Source: Cryptomeria japonica
Taxonomy: Eukaryota > Streptophyta > Pinopsida > Cupressales > Cupressaceae
DNA: 64,000 bases
Direction of reading: 5' to 3'
Assembly: GCF_030272615.1 (NCBI RefSeq)
Contig: NC_081411.1
Location: 154,778,971-154,842,970 of the forward strand
Made by a program: the position numbers and the translations under genes. The notes under the pieces were generated by a model. The model made no database searches and was not told the DNA's origin. It was given only the letters and a program-made list of their open reading frames with translations. Positions 45,649-58,340 of this stretch are shown here, in pieces (within the stretch, counting starts at the first letter, position 1; the number at the start of each line of letters is the position of its first letter).

Positions 45649-46894
45649 ATAATTGACGTTTTCTTGAACATCGATCACATGAGCAACATGGGAGGACCTA
45701 ATGTTGTCAATAAAATTGATCACATGAGCAAATTGGGTCTGAATTGTAGAATTTTGAAGTAGTGGAGTAGGTGCAATAGTCAGAATTGGATCATTATGGA
45801 CATGTGTAAGTAACACTAGTAAAGAATTCACTTACCTTCATATCCTCTCAGCTATATCTTCACCAATGCTTGTAATCGTCAATTGAAGAGCTTGTTGCAG
45901 ATAACTAGAATTCTACATCTCCAACATGTTTTTTATGGCATCATAGACTGAGATAAATGTACTACCATTCAACAAGAAGTGGTGTGGGTAAAGACCTCCA
46001 ATTCGACCTTGTCCTTTCCACAAATCATATACTTGCACCACTCTGAGAAGCTTGTTATCTTGTAAAAACACATCCTTGACTACCTTCTCAGCATGAGTTG
46101 AATTAATGGTAGTGACTAGAGCAAATCAAATGCATTAGAGAGGAAGATAGAAATTTCTTGGGAAGGAAATATTACCCTTCTTGGTTGAGGACATAGAATT
46201 TTATCTCCAATGACTCTTTTCACACTTTGTTTGTACTGGTAGCAATGTGTCTTGAACATTTGACTAAGTTGTTCATCCCCAATGAACCCTGAAAATGACA
46301 GATCCCATTCACATAAAGGCACCCAAATTTTGTAATTACATGAACGATATTCCATTTGTGTCCTACGACAAGCCTTGCAAGACCAAACACAACTACAAAT
46401 TTCACCCTCTTCCTTCAAAAAAAGTTGTGGATTCATAGCCTTAATTTTGAAACCCTTCTTCAAAATTATTGGAATAATTGTGATGAAAAGTGGACAATCC
46501 TGAGGAAGGGATATATTTTCCCTTCACACGCTTAAAATAAATGTCTAAATATCATGCGTTGGTAAGTCCTTCACTACCATAATCTTTGCAAAGCCTCACA
46601 TGTGTCAATCCATCCACCTATCGCAGTGAGATAGATTTATAATAGAACAAGGAATAATTTGTACCCCCTAGCACCTGCATTCAATTCAAACAAATATTAG
46701 TATTTATAAACCCTATCCTTTGCACACTTGCTTAAAAATTTTCTACTTTGATATGAGTCTTTCATATGCGCCACTTGCAAAATGAGTATAATGCCAACTC
46801 GAAACTCATGAAATATTTGGATTTCACTGCGATTACTTATCAATGCACTATGATCCCAAATTGATCCCATTATAATTATAGTTGATGGTAACAT
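45649..46894 (-). pseudogene. Unrecognised coding-looking stretch downstream of LINE ORF2
   Basis: Minus-strand pieces are 46894-46697, 46463-46116 (CSCVWSCKACRRTQ, then KIWVPLCEWDLSFSGFIGD) and 45831-45649. They are in the LINE's orientation, after its RNase H. The first motif has Cys spacing that could be a small zinc site. No family is recognised. It may be an unusual 3' ORF of the LINE, or an unrelated host gene piece into which the LINE is inserted. Confidence 0.4.
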
Positions 46895-46939
46895 TTTAAC
46901 TTGACCTCCCCATGATGAAACATTTCTTTAACATGTGCC

Positions 46940-48240
46940 ACCGAACTTGGGATTGCAATCACATTGTGTGAAAATTAAAAGATGGATAATCTTTTAATTG
47001 TCTCCGTGAATAATTTCTCTTGCCATTACTTCCACTAAATTTGGAAATTCATCAGCCTTAGTACCATCATTTGATATGAATACTTCCTCTTTTTGACACC
47101 CCATGTTTGCCAATCGATTTGCCAACATGTTTCCTTCTCGACATGTGTGTGAAAACTAAAAAGATTCAAATTTATCTAACAACCCCCAAACATTCTATAA
47201 CACATTTTAATTTCCAATTCAGGCAAGATCTTTCTTTGCATGCATTTATGATTATTAACGAGTCACTTTCTATATGGATGTTGGATATACCTGAACTTTT
47301 AGCAAGTATTAAACCATGGAGAAATGCCAATGATTCTGCTAAATTGTTTGTGCCTAATGGGAGAGCAATTGACTTAGTTGCTTTCAATACCCACAAGAAT
47401 CCTGAATATAAACCCCTACATCAAACACCTCCAAATTTTCTCTTGAAGCACCATCAAAATTCAATTTATAAAACCTTGGAGTCAGAGGTTGCCATTTAAT
47501 ACTATTTCCATCGACCTTTGTCTTAGAAGGCTACTTCAGAGCACCTTTGAAATGTAAAGTTATACTTTTCCAACTCTTTAGAATATCATCATCCCATGTT
47601 GTGAAGAGTGAACTGCAATTTTTGTAATTTTGGACATATGTATTGGCTGCTTCTGAAATTGATTTTTCAATGATTCCTTGGTCAATCTAAATTGAAGAAG
47701 ATATTTTCCTAAAAATACGTTTATTTTTCTCCTACCAGATAGACCATATTACTATGGCTGGGATTAAATGACAAATGCATGCAAAGAAAGAGGTTTTGTA
47801 TAACACTGGCCAAGCTTGAAAGAGATCCCAAACTATCTTTGACATTGGGGTAGAAAAACCTATTTTGTGCAATATGAGTTTCCAACATTGCTGAGCATAT
47901 GAACAGTGTAAGAATAAGTGATCAACATCTTTGACCTCTTCATTACATAAAACTATCCTTGTGTGATGTCTTCCCCCAATATCCTTCAGAAACATAAAGC
48001 CTTTGTTCTAAAGGTTGGGAAGCCTCTCGAGGGAGTTTATCATTGAAGATCGAACATGAAGCTTGATTATAAAGTTTAGAAATAGAAGCCTCATCGAGTC
48101 AGTACCCATACATTAATAATATCATAGTGCAAGGGTGGGGAAGAATCCGCCTCCAATACACTCACCATATATCTCCCAGGATAACGATTCAATTGAGGAG
48201 CAATCCTCTTTGAGTTAATCTCCAGACAAAGACAAAAAAA
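46940..48240 (-). pseudogene. LINE ORF2 C-terminus: zf-RVT and RNase H
   Basis: The minus strand shows VLCNEEVKDVDHLFLHCSYA, then QQCW (zf-RVT zinc box, 47.88-47.95 kb) and WDLFQAW. RNase H follows with FYKLNFDGASREN, NLAESLAFLHGLILAK, IHIESDS and REGNMLANRLANMG, so the D-E-D-D positions are represented. It ends near 46990 after VEVMAREIIHGDN. Stops are few in the zf-RVT part and more frequent in RNase H. This type of RNase H is usual in plant L1 elements. Confidence 0.78.
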
Positions 48241-50450
48241 TGGGTACCGTTTAGGGGGTCACATGACTATTTGAGCTGAAGGAGTATCGAGATGTGGGCT
48301 ATGGTCTTATTGATGACACTTGATTAAAGATTCTACTTGGTGTGTTTTTCTTGTGTATAAACTAGTGAAAAAATCGGGGATTTGAACACATCCTAAAACA
48401 AACATACACTCAATGTTTAGATTTAGGAGAAAAATGACCATTGTCTTCATGCTTGTTTGCTGTGTATTTTGTCAAAATTTCTAAAATCTCTTGCAAGAAA
48501 AAATCAAACGTAACAATCAGTTTTCAACAAGTCACATTCAAGAAATCCACAAAATAGTGCATCTACTTATTCTTGTGGTGTATTTGAGCATTTCTTAGGC
48601 GCATTTGATTCATCCTATAGTGCATTTAATCAATCCTGAGGTGTATACATCATATCATGTAGCGCATATGAACAAAAAAGAGACACATATGATCATTTAA
48701 GTGGAACATACACTTAATCTCTTAGTGCATTTGATCAATTTTGTAGTGCATTTAAGACAAAACCTTATCCGAGCAAGTTTTCAAAAATACAACTATAGGT
48801 GTCTGAAAATGGTCAATGCTTTCGACACCATACTCTAACATGTCTACGTGACCTTATTTTAGGGTTTTCACATCAATTAACATTTCTTCTATGTCATGCA
48901 CTTTATCTTTATCATTTTTTGACATCTTGTCATTCTTTTGTGCTTTCTTCCTCTTTCGATTGCATTTCTCACATTTTCAATTAGGTCTTGTTGACATTCT
49001 CATGACTTTCAATCTTTGGTCACTATCAATCATTTTTTCTTGTCAATTGGACATCATCAATCCTAATCAATGCTGAATTAGGGTTTTGTCCTTAATCTTT
49101 ATCATTGTCAATCCGATCTTGTCAATTCAGCATCGTCAACCCTTCTCTATTATCGAATTAGGTTTTTGTCCTTGGTCTTTGTCAATTTCAAACAATCTTT
49201 GATCAACTATTGTTATTTTGGATCATCTTATGTCATCAATTTGTCAATTCCTTATCAATTTGTGACCAATTTGTCATTGGTCTTTTGTCATGCGACCTTC
49301 ATCAAGTCGGCCATTTTATCAATCTTTAATCAATTGTCATCATTTTGGATCCTCTTTTCTATTGTCAGTCAATCTTGTCAATTTGCGATTAATTCATCAT
49401 CGATCTTCATCAATCTTGGCATCATGTTATTCGTCCTTTTATCAACTTGACCTTTTATCAATCTTTGATCAATTTATAATCAGTCTCAATCAATCATCAA
49501 ATCTTTGTTAATTTTGGATCGATTAGTCATTGATCTTTTGTCTTTTGTCAATTATCAATCAATTGGTCATCAATCTTTGTCAATCAATATTGACACTTTA
49601 TCAATTGTCCAATTTCGTCATTTTCAAATCGACCTTACATCTCGATTGATTTTTTTGTCATGACCTAATTGTTGTCTTTTCATTTCTAATCTTTCTTCTA
49701 GGGTTCAATGATTTAATCATTTAATCCCCCTAACATGTCTCATTAGGTTAAATGGATTAATTCCATTTATCCTAGGTCCCTCTTGTCACAATTAAATATT
49801 TCATTTAATTGGCTAATTATGTCCTCTTTGTGAATTAATTAATGAATGAATATTTGTTAATTAATTTCACCTAATTTCCTCATTTTCTAATTTGCTAATT
49901 TCTAATTCCTCATTTTCCACCTAATTTGCTAATTTTTGAATTTCAAATCTTTTGATTTTCCCTCCTAACTTTTCCCACTAATTTCTCCTCCTAATTAGGT
50001 CCCCATTTTTTGTGCTCAATTTGTCATAAAGAAATGAGAAAATATTGAGGTCAATTTGCCATATGCCATGGAGAAAAATTTGTGCATAATTGTGTCATAA
50101 TTGATGAGCATAATTTTCTCTCAATTTTTCATATTTTGACATGAATGTTTTTCAATCAATTTGTCATGATTTTTGGTCATTTAATCATGCCTTTTCCAAA
50201 TCAATTTGTCTCTTTCAATTCAATAATTCTAATTTCCTGTCTTCCTTAATTTATCTATCAATTGAACCTCTTTTCTGAATCATGGCTAACCACAATTCGA
50301 GTACCCTCATGCTGTCATTTTCACTTTGCAACCTTTCTTTCAATAACACTTTGCACTTGTAGGTGAAACCAACATAATTTGGAGGAGAAAGAATAACAAT
50401 GGAGGTCAATGAAGGCAACACATTAGGATGGTTTGCACCTTTGTTTTAGT
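48241..50450. other. AT-rich region with degenerate TTTGTCAAT repeats
   Basis: From about 48980 to 49680 short words such as tttgtcaatttg, atcaatctttg and gtcattgatc recur irregularly, giving open frames of Ser/Leu-rich composition on the plus strand that I do not accept as genes. From 49740 to 50250 the DNA is rich in aatttgctaattt and caatttgtcat words. This could be the leader or LTR of the Tat fragment that follows, but no LTR ends were found. Confidence 0.45.
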
Positions 50451-51300
50451 GTTATGCTTTTGTTCCTTTTTTGAGTGTTCTAAGATTGGATTTCATTAGC
50501 AATTAGATTCGTGGTTGCCTAATAGTTATGCTTTTGATGATTTCCCCTATTTTCTTAGTTACACCAGCATCAAATCCAATTACCCATTTAATAGGACTTT
50601 CACTTTCAACTATCTCAGACAATTTTTCATCTTCAAAATCAAAGAGGTATCAACTAGTGATCACAAGTTTCACATCAACCCATATCAAACATCAAAATAC
50701 CAAGTTAACTTTCTAAGTTAGTCAAATCTGTCTAGTCTCCAATATCAAGAAGCTTTATCATATCATTTGACGTGCTTAGTCATATCAATAGGGGCATATC
50801 AAACCTTCTATTCGACTAAGTAGACTTAGAGATCAAAATAAAGTATTCATCCAATTAATCTCACAACCAAAACATTGATCACTTGCATGACCACTCTTCA
50901 ACACATCAAGAAGAAGCATCCTTGTCTGAAAACTGATCTAAAAAGGAGACAATGTAGTCAGAAGAATGTCTTGAAGCGAAACAAGTTTCTCTATATCAAC
51001 TACAAACTCCTTCTAAAACATAGGACACTTTTACATCGATTCCACGATTATGTCTATGGTAAAAATACTGATTTTGACAAAGAATCCTTGAAAGAACGTA
51101 CCTTCATTCAAAGGTCAACGCTATCACAAGATATCAACTTTAGTGGAAGGATCAATTTGGCTTACTTACCTAAGGATCCAATCACATATTGAATCAACTT
51201 AAGTCATTTCAGTTTCTACATGATCACATAAAAACGGCGAGTGGGATGACGAAGAGCTTGAATAAAGCATGAGATGTAGAGAAGTTAACACTTGGAAAAA

Positions 51301-52380
51301 CTACATGAATCTAGATGAAGAAGAAATAATAGATGAAGTTATTGAGGAGGCACAACAAGACCCTGGCCTACACAAAATTCTTGAAAAACTCATTGAAACT
51401 GACAAATAGAAATTCTTCCTCCTACTATCTACAAACGGTATCGAAATCCCCAAAGATTTTGAAACGCAACCACCAAAACAAACTGAGAGCATCAAAAAGA
51501 CAAAATTGGGAACACACACCTCTCACACTGATCATGACAATACACATTATCATAGCGACACAAATGATCAAGGTGACACCAATCATTGAGATACTAATAC
51601 TGTAAACAATCCTCTCACTACACTCATGCAACAACTACAAGCACTTCAACAACAAATGGAAGACATGCAAAAAGGAACTACCATGCGATTCCTTAGAGGA
51701 TATTTGTCCTTATCCATTCGATCAAAGTCTGAACATGGCACCATTCTTGCCTAACTCCATAATACTAAAGTATGACAAATACAATGGTAAAAATGATCCT
51801 TGTGATCACATAAGAGAATTTTGCACGATGAGCTTGGAGTTTGCCCACAATGACACTTACATGATGCGATTATTTCCAAGGAGCCTAGGAGGACAAACAA
51901 TGGAATGGATTTCAAAAATCACACCTCCCATCAGTTCATTTGAGGAGTTGGTGAATAAATTTGTTTCCCAATATTCCTATAACATTCAAAATAAGGTTAC
52001 CATGCTTAATCTTTGCAACGCGAATCAAAAGAACTATGAATCATTCATGATGTTCTTGCAAAGATGGAGAAGATTGATCTCTAGATATCCCTGCATCATA
52101 CCTGAAAAGGAGAAAAATGGAAATCTTCATAGACAATCTTTATGACGAGATTAGCTATCAACTAAAACTACAATGCCTACCTAGTATTAACAAGTTGATC
52201 AAAAATGGCATCCAGATAGAAGAAGTCTCAATCAAAAGAGGAACTTTGAAGTTCTCTAAAGAAGAGACTAGTTCATCAAACAAAAATTATATAACAACAA
52301 CTACACCAACTAAGACAAGCAAAGATCGATATATTAAAATATCTATTCAGCAAAGTCCCTCTCACATGGAGGTTAGCTAA
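51301..52380 (+). pseudogene. Tat gag (second copy)
   Basis: An N-terminal acidic stretch (MNLDEEEIIDEVIEEAQQ from 51307), a Gln-rich helix near 51620 (LMQQLQALQQQMEDMQK), then the capsid region PNSIILKYDKYNGKNDP, MMRLFPRSLGGQTMEWIS and QYSYNIQNKVTM, continuing FLQRWRRLISRYP and FIDNLYDEISYQLKLQ. Small frame changes near 51390, 51720 and 52110 break it. It shows which residues the first copy lost at its TAG near 12727 (Arg-Trp-Arg here). Confidence 0.75.
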
Positions 52381-53036
52381 ATGGGTTATGATTTTAAGTG
52401 AATTTGACATTCACTACACACACATAAGGGCTATCAAAGGTCAAGCTACCACATATCAGCTAGCGGAAGCACCATTACAAGACAATCATCCAATCCATGT
52501 AGAATTTCTAGATACATATATTGTCACAATATCAACAAAACCATGGGTCTTGTACTTTGACAGATCATACACACAACATGGATCGGGAGTCGGTGTTCTA
52601 TTCATCACACCAGAAGGACATACTATTCCTAAATAACATTGTTGTGTATGAAGATCTAGTCATAGGCATCAAGATGGTCATAGAGTGGAAAATCACAGAG
52701 TTAAAAGTCTTTGGAGACTCACAATTGATCATTAATTAGGTTAATGATGATTATCAAACAAAGGATGAAAAAATGATGCCCTACAAATGCATGGTGGATG
52801 ACTTCAAAAAGTACTTTGTGGACATCAAATTTGAATAGATTTGAAGGTTGGACACCAAAGTTGCAAACGCCATGGCAACCATTGCCTCACGCTTGCAAAT
52901 ACCAGACAAACAAAATTGTTATGAGTTCTTGATGGAACAAATATTTTCCCCTGCCTATGATAAGTCTAAGTCCCAAGTCATATGCCACATAGTCGTTTCG
53001 ACTCACCTCAATATGGAAAAATCTACACCTACCTAA
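52381..53036 (+). pseudogene. Tat RNase H (second copy)
   Basis: Translation gives ILSEFDIHYTHIRAIKGQA, then WVLYFDRSYTQHGSGVGVLF, VFGDSQLII, YKCMVDDFKKYF and AMATIASRL, parallel to the RNase H of the first Tat element. It follows gag with no RT in between. Several stops and shifts. Confidence 0.7.
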
Positions 53037-53129
53037 AAGACAATATCCTTCCACTAGATCTATCCTAAAACTAGAAACACAACTTTATTCGTCAAGCAAA
53101 CTGGTATACCCTAACTGCTGATACACTTT

Positions 53130-53672
53130 ACCACCAAGGTCTTGATGGTACTCTTCTTCGGTGTTTAGAACATAACAAATTTGAAACCACCTTGCACGAA
53201 CTTTATGAAGGTATTTGTGGCACACATGCAAGTGTCCTACTCTCGCCAAGAAACTTCTAAGGATGGGCTATTATTGGCTGACCATGGAAAAAGAATCATA
53301 TTAGTTTTGCATAAAATATCCCAAATGACAAATTCATGGCAATCTTATACATGTACCAACACATGAGCTACAACCATTCACTACATCATGGCCATTTTGT
53401 CAATGGGGACTTGAACTAGTGGGGAAGATTCATCCTTCCTCATCAAATGGACATAAGTTTATCATCACAGTCACAAAGTATTTTACAAAATGGATAGAGG
53501 CCTTCCCATTAACTATTGTTACCGGCAAGCAAATATCCTCTTTTATCCTAAATTATTTCATTTGTTGGTATGGAATTCCTAGTTCCATTATCACATATAA
53601 TAGAAGACCTTTCAAGAATCAAGATGTGCGAGTACTATGCGAACGATTCCATATCTCATCCATGCACGATTT
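53130..53672 (+). pseudogene. Tat integrase, N-terminal half (second copy)
   Basis: Readable words are a degraded zinc-finger part (LRCLEHNKFETTLHELYEG, HA), then SSNGHKFIITVTKYFTKW and WYGIPSSIITYNRRPFKNQD (first core Asp reads Lys; second Asp reads Tyr). The match ends near 53650, where a different, exon-like sequence begins. Not functional. Confidence 0.7.
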
Positions 53673-55803
53673 GCAGGAGTAGATGTCATGCCCACATGAC
53701 TGGGGATTTCGTGCTGACATATGAGTTGATGGACATGGTGTTTGCCCATTAATGACAAACACAGGTGTGTTGATTTGAATTCATAGAATTTTATTTATCA
53801 ATCACTTTAAATTTGTAATTACATAAATGAATTTTCATTTATACATCGATTTAAATTGATACAAATAATATGCATTTCAGGATGCAACAACGGTATCCCA
53901 TACTCCTCCCACAGTTACTATAGTTGCAACTTCGATGCCTGAGGTATAAATTTTGTAACATGTTAAAATAGAATAGTACACTTTGAATTCAAAAAATTAC
54001 AAGATATACTAACTATCTTTAATGCTTGGTCCAATTTTTGGTTTGTAGGTGTTGACAGGGGAGAAAATGTCCCAGATTGAGGACATCACGCTCTCAATGA
54101 TCGATTTTGGCCTACAAGGCTATACAGTATCATATTTTGTACACCCTTTTTTATGTATTGTTTTGGTGGAATATGCAAGTCATTTAATTTTAGATTTTTA
54201 AAATTATGTTTAATATATTATCTGTACTAATATCTCATGTTAATTTTTTTTTTAGGGCGTCCCTTCTGTGTCTAGGCCTCGTCCTAAGCAAAAGAATTCC
54301 TCGAAGATGCCAAAACATGGGAAGAAGGTAATTGAGCACATTTTTAGTTGTACAATTATTTTAAAATGTTGAAATTGTCTTAGTTGGGATTTGTAGATTG
54401 ATTAGTGTTTTTTATCTATTTTACATGTATAGCGTCCATTGAGCTATGTGGATTTGTTGAATGCACTTGATTTTCCCGTGGATCGAGAGGGGGCAGAGGT
54501 ATGTGTAGACACCCAAAATTGTCCAGTCTAATTAAATAAATATTTTATTTATTTAATTATCTAAGCTTAATTCTTCTATTAATTAAATAAATCTTTATTT
54601 ATTTAATTAATTCATTTATCCTCTTCTAGCCTTATTTCTCATTTAAATAAATACATTTATTTATTTAAATTATCCTTTTCCTAAATTAAATAAATATCTT
54701 ATTTATTTAATTATCCTACTTCTTCTATTAATTAAATAAATCTTTATTTATTTAATTAATTCATTAGCCTTTTCTACCCATGACACATGTCATTCATCTC
54801 TTAATTCATACACTACCCCTTTCATTATTTTATTATTTCTTTTACCTACCCTCTAATCATAGCCGACCTCCTTTTACACCTCTCAATCTTATCCCTCCAT
54901 TTCATACAGTGTCTTCTATATAAGGAGATGCTTCCTTCATTATCAAACCCTAATGAATCATCTTAATGAATTGACTACACTACGATCCTACTTGCAACCA
55001 CATTCCGTTCTTTGTTGAGCTCTTGTGCACATAAAATCTGAGAGCAAATATATCAAGCAAGATCAATGGAGATAGGAAGAATGGAGATCCAAACCCTATT
55101 GGACATGTGATGGTATAATCTTTGTGATTTCGTTTGATTTGCATTATCTTAGGTAATCTTCATATGTTATGGTGGATCTTTGTTGTTGTTAGGCTAGGGT
55201 TTTGTGGTTGAATTCATTTAGCCTTTCAATATTGTTATTATTGTTATCCATTTTCACCATATATAGTATGTATCTCTACTTTATTTTCTTTATTTAATAA
55301 TTATATGCATGTGTACATGTGAACTTGTGATAAATTATAATCTTATAATTTTTTCATACAGGAAATATCCATAGCTTCTTCATCAATGGCGAGCCCTCCT
55401 CCGTGCACTAGCGAAGCATCTTAGGATCCAGTACACTTTTCTTTAATATATTACATTAATTGCTTTTAACCTACAATACTTATAATTATATTAATTATAT
55501 TTAATCTTTGATCACTTTTTGTATAGGTAATAGCGATAGTTTCTCCATCGATGGTGAGCCATCCTCAATCCATTGGAGAAGCATCTTAGGCACCGGTATG
55601 TCATTGTTCTCTATATTATAACTTTTAAGTGTTTTTGATGTATTTATGTTAGTACATTCTATTAATTGTATATTTAATCTACAATAGATCCCCCTTCGTG
55701 GTTCGACCATAATGTGGATCCTTTTAAGTTTGTCTTCAAGAAAACTCCTAAGACTGACAAGGAGAGGAGAGCAAAGACATTAGATTTGAGATCAACCGAT
55801 GAG
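53673..55803 (+). pseudogene. Unrecognised multi-exon gene made of short phase-0 exons
   Basis: Exon-like blocks with AG/GT borders lie at about 53673-53758, 53881-53943 (63 nt), 54049-54126 (78), 54256-54327 (72), 54433-54498 (66), 55362-55430 (69), 55527-55595 (69) and 55688-55803 (116). The second to seventh are multiples of three and read in phase 0. Peptides include MTGDFVLTYELMDMVFAH, MSQIEDITLSMIDFGLQG-like sequence and FDHNVDPFKFVFKKTPK. The two 69-nt exons are paralogous; both carry GEAS or SEAS followed by TAG where Gln is plausible. Introns are short and T-rich. An LTR lies in the fifth intron. Start and end are not found. It could be a transposon gene or a decayed host gene. Confidence 0.5.
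54504..55265 (+). repeat. Probable solo LTR in an intron
   Basis: It starts tgtagacacccaaaattgtc directly after gtatg (54499-54503), and gtatg recurs at 55266-55270 where the intron seems to resume. A TATA box (tctatataagg) lies at about 54914. The left 280 bp carry several copies of a palindromic attaaataaat/atttatttaat word. The right end lacks a canonical CA, so the limits are moderate. Confidence 0.55.
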
Positions 55804-55843
55804 GTAATCTACATTTCAATTGCAAATAAATTATAGATAAATG

Positions 55844-56422
55844 TGTTGGAATTATGGATGGATTGATTATGTGTTGTATTGATGTTTTGTCATTGATGTC
55901 AACACTAGCTGTTATGGTTGGTTACCGACAGACAGGTTTTGGTTATCGGCATACAGGTTTTGGTTACTGGCAGAAGATCTAGTGTTACCGACAGAAGAGA
56001 CTATCTGTTGGACACTTTCGGTATGTTTGGATCTATGGAATGTGATTGGTTACATGTGGTACGTGCTTCTGGAGCATTTTTTATTCAGTTGGTATTGACT
56101 TGGTAATCAGATGCTATCATACACTCGGGTAAACCCTTACCGACATTGATTTAAGGTTTAACTGGCAAAGATTTCACTGAGAAATCATGACAGGATGCAT
56201 AAGTGGTGTTGGTGTGGCTTCTAAATGGATTTCAGGATGCTAAAGATGTTCTTTGATCGTGCTTTAACAACTGCTTGAAGACATTGCTTTGGAGTGGTGG
56301 ACCTAGAATAGGTGCCTATCTAGGTTATGGACCAATATCATGTTAACGTGTACTCTACATGTTATCAGGATGATTTATGAATTTTGCTATTGTTGTTTTG
56401 GTCTTAAGTTGACATGGAATAT
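55844..56422 (+). repeat. Copia-like LTR fragment (U3 side)
   Basis: It starts tgttggaattatggatgg, a common copia LTR start. Short imperfect repeats follow (ggttaccgacagacaggttt, ggttatcggcatacaggttt, ggttactggcaga). It is broken off at 56423 by the DNA transposon terminus. No coding sequence belongs to it in the window. Confidence 0.5.
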
Positions 56423-56891
56423 GGGTAAGTGCACAAATATGGTGGTAAAAAAGGGGGGTATAAGTGGACACATTTTTTCTGAAATCAAGTGAACTTGAAC
56501 TTGGAGGCAAAATTTGAAAGTCATCCACTCAAGATATGAAGATAATCAAAGAACAAATATTGTAGTACTCCTAATTTAGTTTCCAAAATACTAAATTTTT
56601 TAAAAATTGGATAAGAATAATGGGGTCAAATCCTCTGTGCACAAAAAAATAGACCCCATTTAAAAAAAAAAACATAACATAGTGTCTGACGTGTGCATCA
56701 AAAATGTCATAGTTAGATTTAGTATTGTAAAAAATCATTTGGCAGAAAGATAGTTAAGAGTGAGCACTAGAAGATGTGTATTTTTTTGTAATTTTTTGCT
56801 GAGTATTATTTTTTTATGATTTTCCAATCGAGCACATCTTGAAAATTAGGTACATGTTCATGCGCGGAGCATAAGTTACACTAAACAAATC

Positions 56892-57018
<127 letters not shown>

Positions 57019-57379
57019 AAAGCATCAAGTGCACTACAATAATATATTAAGTTTTTTAAATTTGGATAAGTATATCAAAAGTTATTAAAAAAATGGTGCA
57101 CCTATGTCCGTGAGAACTATGGAGACACTGGTAAAATAAATTCAATAATAATATGTTATTGTCATTCAAATTTTTTAAAAATTATATGGTTAGAAAGCTC
57201 AGAAGATGGGTGAAAATATGGTGGCAATTTTAGAAATATCCACTTGATGAAGTGTAAACCCAATGATGACAAAGTCAATAAACCAAGTTGATAAAATAAA
57301 ACACATCAAAAAGGAGGGAAATCAAACTTCCAAACCGTAGCTTTGTCATCCAGGCCTATTTCCAAGCCTAAATAGTCAA

Positions 57380-57480
57380 AAGCGTGTATGGGGTAGTTAT
57401 GGTATAAAAAGCACGTATGGGGTACTTATGGTGTAAGAAGCGCGTGCGTTCTATGTTTACTATAAATAGTGCGTACGCGC
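57380..57480. repeat. GCGTACG-type motif cluster, left copy
   Basis: Words gcgtgtatggggtagttatg, gcacgtatggggtacttatg, gcgcgtgcgttctatg and gcgtacgcgctacg follow one another at 25-40 bp spacing. The same words recur at 60505-60780. Confidence 0.7.
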
Positions 57481-57656
57481 TACGTTTGTTTAAATTTCTG
57501 GTGTGTATAATATGATATTATATATATAATGTGTATATACATATAATATATAATATACAATATTATATATATGTATATAATAATATATAATATATTAAGT
57601 ATATACATACACACATATAAGTGTATTGTCTTCCCCTCTCAAGCGCGTACAAGGTG

Positions 57657-57657
57657 C

Positions 57658-57689
<32 letters not shown>

Positions 57690-57790
57690 TCCTCCATACC
57701 CCATCCCTCTCTCTCTCTCCCTCTATCCTCTTCTCCATTCCTCCATACCCCATCCCTCTTTCTCTTCTTCTCTCCCTCCCTCCCTCCATA
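57657..57790. repeat. CT-rich simple repeat
   Basis: tctctc with ccctcc interruptions. Open frames on both strands here are composition artefacts. The repeat is followed by cactgcaattgtgcttgcac, which has a direct copy near 60848. Confidence 0.9.
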
Positions 57791-57927
57791 TCTCACTGCA
57801 ATTGTGCTTGCACTTCTATAATAATAAGTGAATTTATTTCTTGTCTGCAACTTCCTCTTTGATTTTTATCATGTATGCTCTCCTAAGAAAATTGACTGAT
57901 GGATTTGTGTGTGTATATTGAATAGGA

Positions 57928-58340
57928 GGAAGAAGGGTCTGAAATTGAACCATAGGTGCATTACTGTGACAAACAAGGAAACCTGCAGCAATATTCTTCT
58001 CGAATATGTTTTTAATGAGTAGAGAAGATATGGAAAATAGTGTCAACAAAGAAAAATGATGAGTCAGACTACCTACAATATGTTTTTTAGAAGGAAACAA
58101 TTGGTAGGAAGAGAAAGAGGGAGAGTAACACAGATGATGTCATAGAGAATGATAGTGGTGGGTATGCGAGTGTTCCCATGCTGTTACACAATGCCTGTCA
58201 CCTAAAGAAATTAAAGTTTGTTGTAAGCATGGCAGTGGTAGTATATGATGATCATCACTTGTCAAAAGGCCTAGAATGGTACATACCCATGAAAGAAATC
58301 AAGTGTGTAATTCCTATAGTAACAATCGAGATCAGTCCTA
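57928..58340 (+). pseudogene. Exon-like blocks with a basic nuclear-signal-like motif
   Basis: After gaatag the plus strand reads EEEGSEIEP, a TAG, then VHYCDKQGNLQQYSSRICF. A second block after ttttttag (58083-58090) reads KETIGRKRKRESNTDDVIEN, SGGYASVPMLLHNACHLKK and then KGLEWYIPMKEIKC. GRKRKRES resembles a nuclear localisation signal. The style (short exons, acidic and basic patches) recalls the exon chain at 53.7-55.8 kb, but continuity is not shown. Family not recognised. Confidence 0.4.

Larger units (their letters stand above)
40298..48240 (-). mobile_element. L1-type LINE fragment, minus strand, with nested element
   Basis: The T-run at 40298-40306 followed by ggggctaggggcgaaaggca is, on the minus strand, a LINE-like 3' end running into oligo-A. 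The ORF2 C-terminus lies at 46940-48240 and a further coding-looking stretch lies between it and the tail. A copia-type element (40707-45648) interrupts it with an exact TSD. The 5' end near 48240 is a guess based on loss of coding similarity. It is inserted in or next to the plus-strand LINE. Confidence 0.6.
50451..53672 (+). mobile_element. Second Tat-type gypsy fragment, internally deleted
   Basis: Plus-strand remnant with gag (51301-52380) joined directly to RNase H (from about 52390) and then integrase, which stops at about 53672. Protease and RT are missing, so there is a large internal deletion. No LTR could be paired. The frames at 50515-51192 upstream of gag have no recognised domain. 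It is related to the element at 173-17014 by capsid, RNase H and integrase similarity. Confidence 0.75.

Noticed and set aside
57563-57862. Several overlapping open frames on both strands through the CT tract
   Set aside because: They translate to Ser/Leu/Pro or Arg/Glu/Gly strings dictated by the simple repeat; no start context or domain.
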